The position numbers and the translations under genes are program-made. The notes under the pieces are model-generated. The model did not search any database. It saw only the letters and a list, made by a program, of their open reading frames with translations, and was not told the origin of the DNA. DNA of 64,000 nucleotides, taken from NCBI RefSeq assembly GCF_001445655.1, contig NZ_LNBE01000004.1, positions 1,550,001 to 1,614,000 of the forward strand, in the 5' to 3' direction. The stretch is from Streptomyces roseifaciens (GTDB lineage Bacteria > Actinomycetota > Actinomycetes > Streptomycetales > Streptomycetaceae). This document shows, piece by piece, positions 61,292 through 64,000 of this stretch. Within the stretch, counting starts at the first letter, position 1, and each line of letters opens with the position of its first letter.

Positions 61292-62074
61292 ATGCGCGAG
61301 ATCCTCGGAAGGCGACGCAAGCTCTCGCTCAGGCGAGGCGACCGGTCCGCGGTCCTCACCGCGGCCCTGACCTATGCCACCGAATGGCAGTGGCCCGTGC
61401 TGCCCGGCGTGGGCCTGCGGCCCGACGGCGGGCGCGTACGCCGGTGCGGCTGCCCGCAGTCCGACTGCGCGGCCCCCGGCGCCCACCCCTTCGACCCGGG
61501 GCTGCTGGCGGCCACCACGGACGCCCGTATGGTCCGCTGGTGGTGGACCAACCGGCCCGACGCACCGGTCGTGCTCGCCACGGGCGGCCGTGCGCCCTGC
61601 GCGGTGAGCCTGCCCGCGGTCGCCGGCGCGCGCGCCCTGGCGGCCTTCGACCGCGCGGGCATCCGCCTGGGCCCCGTGGTCGCCACCCCCACCCGCTGGG
61701 CCCTGCTCGTGGCCCCCTACTCACTGGAAGTCCTCGGCGAGCTGCTCCACCGCCAGGACTGGGTGCCCGGTTCGCTGCTCTTCCACGGGGAGGGCGGATT
61801 CGTGGCCCTGCCGCCGTCGCCCACGGGGGCGGGCAGGGTGCGCTGGGAGCGGGCGCCGCTGCCCGGCGGCCGGGGTGGCCCGGCCGGATCTGTCAACGGC
61901 GCCTCGGGTGGCGGGATTCGTACGTTCCGTGGGGATCGAACGGAGCGCGCGGAGCGTAGGGAAGGTACGACCCGGTCCACCGCGCCGTGGCTGCCGGACG
62001 TGTCCGCCCTGGTCGACGTCCTCGTCGAGGAGAGCGCGGGCACGCCGGGCGGCGGCAGCCGGCTGGCCTACTGA
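61292..62074 (+). CDS. degenerate primase/polymerase-fold protein
   Basis: 260 aa from ATG 61292 (AAAGGA upstream). The N-terminal layout matches bifunctional DNA primase/polymerase proteins of actinobacteria: WPVLPG, the zinc-type cluster CGCPQSDC (Cys52, 54, 59) with GAHP (His65), TTDARMVRWWW, and APVVLATG. The catalytic Asp-x-Asp that normally follows is replaced by AVSLPAV, and no helicase part is present, so enzymatic activity is doubtful. It is a chromosomal gene with iteron-like repeats upstream; role unknown. Confidence 0.75.
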   Translation: MREILGRRRKLSLRRGDRSAVLTAALTYATEWQWPVLPGVGLRPDGGRVRRCGCPQSDCAAPGAHPFDPGLLAATTDARMVRWWWTNRPDAPVVLATGGRAPCAVSLPAVAGARALAAFDRAGIRLGPVVATPTRWALLVAPYSLEVLGELLHRQDWVPGSLLFHGEGGFVALPPSPTGAGRVRWERAPLPGGRGGPAGSVNGASGGGIRTFRGDRTERAERREGTTRSTAPWLPDVSALVDVLVEESAGTPGGGSRLAY

Positions 62075-62097
62075 CCGCAGGGATGCGGCAGGGCGCT

Positions 62098-62212
62098 CTT
62101 GAGAAGCCTGGAGAACCCTTGAGAAGCCTCGAGGAGCCATGAGGGGCTCGAGGGGCTCGAAGAGCTTGAGGAGCTCGAAGAGCCTCAAGGGGCTTTGAAG
62201 GGCCTTGAGAAG
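62098..62212. repeat. 9-bp and 20-bp repeats after the primase-fold gene
   Basis: CTTGAGAAGCCT occurs at 62098 and 62118. From 62141 to about 62185 there are five 9-bp units of the type GAGGGGCTC / GAAGAGCTT in tandem. Together with the arrays upstream, the gene is bordered by repeats on both sides. Confidence 0.65.
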
Positions 62213-62477
62213 CGCCGGTACGAGCACATGGAGAGCGCGTACGGACGGGAGACGCACGCGCTCTCACTCGTACGGGTGTAAGCCCGTCCGAGTTCTGCGG
62301 GATTCCACCGCGCGGCCCCGGGGCGAGCCCTGTCCTGACCGCTATGTTCAGGGGTGAGGGCCTGTGCCGGGCGATGCCGGCCGGGCCCGGTCGAACCGAG
62401 GCCGGGGTGTCCCGAGCCCGTCCCAGCCGTCCCCGCGATCCATTCAGCGTCCGCGCGGCGAGTCTCAGGTGGTCCCC

Positions 62478-63482
62478 ATGGAGCGTGCGTCTGCATCCGG
62501 TGTGCCCGAAGTGTCTGGTACACCCGGTATGTCCGGCGGGTCGAGGGTGCCCGCGGAGCCCGACGGAACCCTCGCGGAATCCGATGGGGCCCTCGCCGGA
62601 GCGGATGGGGCCCTCGCCGGAGCCGATGGGAACGTTGCCGGACCCGGCGGGACCCTTGCGGAGACCGGCCGGAGCGGTGAGCAGCGGGGCGCCAACCTCC
62701 GCATGGTCGCGCTGGCGAGCGCCGTGGCACTGGCCGTAGTGCTGCCCCTGGCTGCCGCCACCGCCGGCCCCGTGGGCCTGCCGGGCCCGGAGTCGGCGCG
62801 GGGCGAGCGCCCCGGGAAGCACCCGGGGGCGGGCGACGCGCTGCGCGGCGAGTCGGCAGGGCTGGGAGGCCCGGGTAAAAACTTCGGCAAGGACCTCGGC
62901 AGGGGCCTCGGCCCGGACCTCGGGGAGGATCTGGGCGAAGGGCTCGGCGTGGGAGGGCGGACCGGCCCGGGCGCGGGCCGGGATGCGGCTCGCGGCGGGC
63001 GCGGCGCGGACGGCGGCTGGCCCGCGGCCTCGCCGCCGCTGATGGGCCCCGCCGGGTCGGCGGTCTCGGCGTCCGCCCGATGCGGCCCCGAACTCACCTC
63101 GCCCGAAGGCGTGGAGGCCCAGACGTGCGTCCTGGAACAGGGGAACGAGACCTGGGCCCGTACGTACTACCGCAACGCGACGGGCGCCCCTCTGCGGGCC
63201 GTTCTGACCCTCATGGGCCCCGACGGCCGGACCGTCCAGGTGCACTGCCGTACGACCGCCTCCGACGACCCCGACGGGTGCGAGACGCCTCGCGCGCGGA
63301 CGGTCCGGGCGGGGAGCGGGAAGGCGGCGGGAGGCGGGAAGGCGACCGGGCGCGGGGGCGGAGAGGCGGCCGGGGACGGGCTCGGCGGAGATCCGTACGA
63401 GGCGGTCGCGGAGATCGCTTCGGCGGACGGGAAGCTGCTGCTGCGCTCGGGGAGCAACTCGGCGGAGGACCGAGGGGATTAG
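62478..63482 (+). CDS. membrane-anchored secreted protein of unknown function
   Basis: 334 aa from ATG 62478. The N-terminus (about 1-70) has imperfect repeats (GALAGADGALAGADG). One hydrophobic helix lies at about 75-96 (MVALASAVALAVVLPLAAAT). A Gly-rich region (KNFGKDLGRGLGPDLGEDLG) follows, then a compact domain with four Cys (ARCGPELTS, QTCVLEQ, VHCRTTA, DGCETP), probably two disulfides outside the cell. A Gly/Ala-rich loop and an acidic end complete it. No family recognised. Confidence 0.65.
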   Translation: MERASASGVPEVSGTPGMSGGSRVPAEPDGTLAESDGALAGADGALAGADGNVAGPGGTLAETGRSGEQRGANLRMVALASAVALAVVLPLAAATAGPVGLPGPESARGERPGKHPGAGDALRGESAGLGGPGKNFGKDLGRGLGPDLGEDLGEGLGVGGRTGPGAGRDAARGGRGADGGWPAASPPLMGPAGSAVSASARCGPELTSPEGVEAQTCVLEQGNETWARTYYRNATGAPLRAVLTLMGPDGRTVQVHCRTTASDDPDGCETPRARTVRAGSGKAAGGGKATGRGGGEAAGDGLGGDPYEAVAEIASADGKLLLRSGSNSAEDRGD

Positions 63483-63915
63483 CCGGGCGGAGCGCCGGGT
63501 GGAGCGCTGGGCGGAGCGGCCGGGTGGGCGGGGGCTCGGTCCGGGATCGTCCCGGACGGGCGCCCGGCGCGTGCCGGGCGATGGGCGGCGGCCGTGCGAG
63601 CGGCGTGCGCCCCGGCGCTCGGTCGATGTTCGCGTCGATGTCCGCGTCCGCGTTTCCGGGCATGGAAACGCCCGGTCGCTGGCGACGGGGGATGCACCAG
63701 CGACCGGGCTCCTAGAACGGTAACAAGAGATCGGCCGTTCGCAAATTCGATCGTGGATTTCCGGACGCGTATTTCCGGGCTGACAGCGGGAGTTGTGACA
63801 GGAGTCACGTGAATGGCGGCCATTTAGCCACCGGAATCAACTACTCCGCTGCTTGGAATCCAACAGTCCGCCCCCGGGACCGGCTACGCCCGGCCGCTCC
63901 GGAGGCGGACACGCC
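63483..63915. other. gap between convergent genes
   Basis: 433 bases without a credible gene. Besides the terminator at 63670-63709, it is relatively AT-rich from 63715 and contains the palindromes GTGAC-AGGA-GTCAC (about 63796) and TTGGAATCCAA (63853-63863). Nothing is assigned to them. Confidence 0.4.
63670..63709. terminator. 13-bp stem-loop
   Basis: GCCCGGTCGCTGG (63670-63682) pairs perfectly with 63697-63709 around a 14-base loop. It lies 187 bp beyond the secreted-protein gene and 206 bp before the end of the convergent partial gene, so its transcript is uncertain. Confidence 0.65.
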
Positions 63916-64000
63916 TCAGTTCAGGGTGATCTGACGGCTGGTGAGGCCGCTGCGCGCCCGCCGCTCGTCGGGCGTCAGGGGAGAGGCGTCGGCGAGTGCC
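63916..64000 (-). CDS. partial gene, C-terminal end only
   Basis: The last 28 codons of a minus-strand gene enter the window: LADASPLTPDERRARSGLTSRQITLN then TGA. Codon use fits the genome, and the frame is open to the edge. Too short to assign a family. Confidence 0.5.
   Translation of the reverse strand, partial: ALADASPLTPDERRARSGLTSRQITLN

Noticed and set aside
63796..63870. Riboswitch or tRNA in the last gap
   Set aside because: Only short palindromes are present; no cloverleaf, GTTCRA motif or known riboswitch core could be found.

Overview
The window is about 64 kb of very GC-rich, densely coded chromosome. It has GTG starts, AGGAGG-type ribosome sites and several leaderless promoters, and it is clearly from Streptomyces or a close relative. 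Evidence for this is a SsgA-family sporulation regulator, the fused CydCD transporter with a Rex operator, a DtpA/Sco/ECuC copper module, and a gene order (ssgA, thiC, hisC, cydA-cydB-cydCD, ABC cluster, serS, pheA, dtpA) that matches, from memory, the S. coelicolor SCO3926-SCO3967 core region fairly near oriC. No transposase, integrase, tRNA, rRNA or CRISPR array was seen, so this is mostly core chromosome with local decay.

Layout: 0-7 kb holds the end of a HAD phosphatase gene, a globin-reductase (flavohemoprotein-like) with a long Pro/Gln N-terminus, a NUDIX hydrolase, a frameshifted LysR gene, a cystathionine gamma-lyase-type enzyme, small membrane proteins, a cupin and ssgA. 7-15 kb holds a flotillin-NfeD-YibE/F membrane group, a TPP riboswitch with thiC, a membrane protein and a metallophosphatase. 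15-28 kb holds a LacI regulator, a HisC-type aminotransferase, the cytochrome bd locus under a Rex operator, a GAF-GAF histidine kinase resembling the heme sensors DosS/DosT, and an M23 peptidase. 27-33 kb holds a HAD phosphatase, a flavin-dependent oxidoreductase, htpX-pspAB, and padR-kptA divergent from a membrane protein that is followed by the decayed start of a carotenoid oxygenase gene.

33-38 kb is a four-gene operon on the minus strand: M24 peptidase homologue, alpha/beta-hydrolase/short-chain dehydrogenase fusion, metal-dependent hydrolase-family protein and MerR regulator. 38-41.5 kb is a four-gene ABC exporter operon. 41.5-47.5 kb holds an APH(6)-type kinase, an MFS carrier, a FadR-type regulator, a rhomboid-like membrane protein, a second HAD phosphatase and serS. 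The 670-bp gap between serS and pheA carries a cluster of DnaA-box sequences. 49-56 kb is copper delivery: ycnI, sco, ecuC, copCD and dtpA. 56-64 kb holds a RsbW-type ATPase, a DUF4242 protein, an aminopeptidase P, a SpoIIE-type phosphatase lacking one expected metal ligand, and a degenerate primase/polymerase-fold gene flanked by short-period tandem repeats.

Themes: respiration under low oxygen (bd oxidase, Rex, a possible heme sensor kinase, flavohemoprotein), copper handling linked to development, envelope stress (flotillin, HtpX, PspAB), and sporulation (SsgA). The most useful new observations are the DnaA-box cluster, two decayed regulator/target loci (LysR; carotenoid oxygenase), the iteron-like repeats around the primase-fold gene, and the altered SpoIIE phosphatase.
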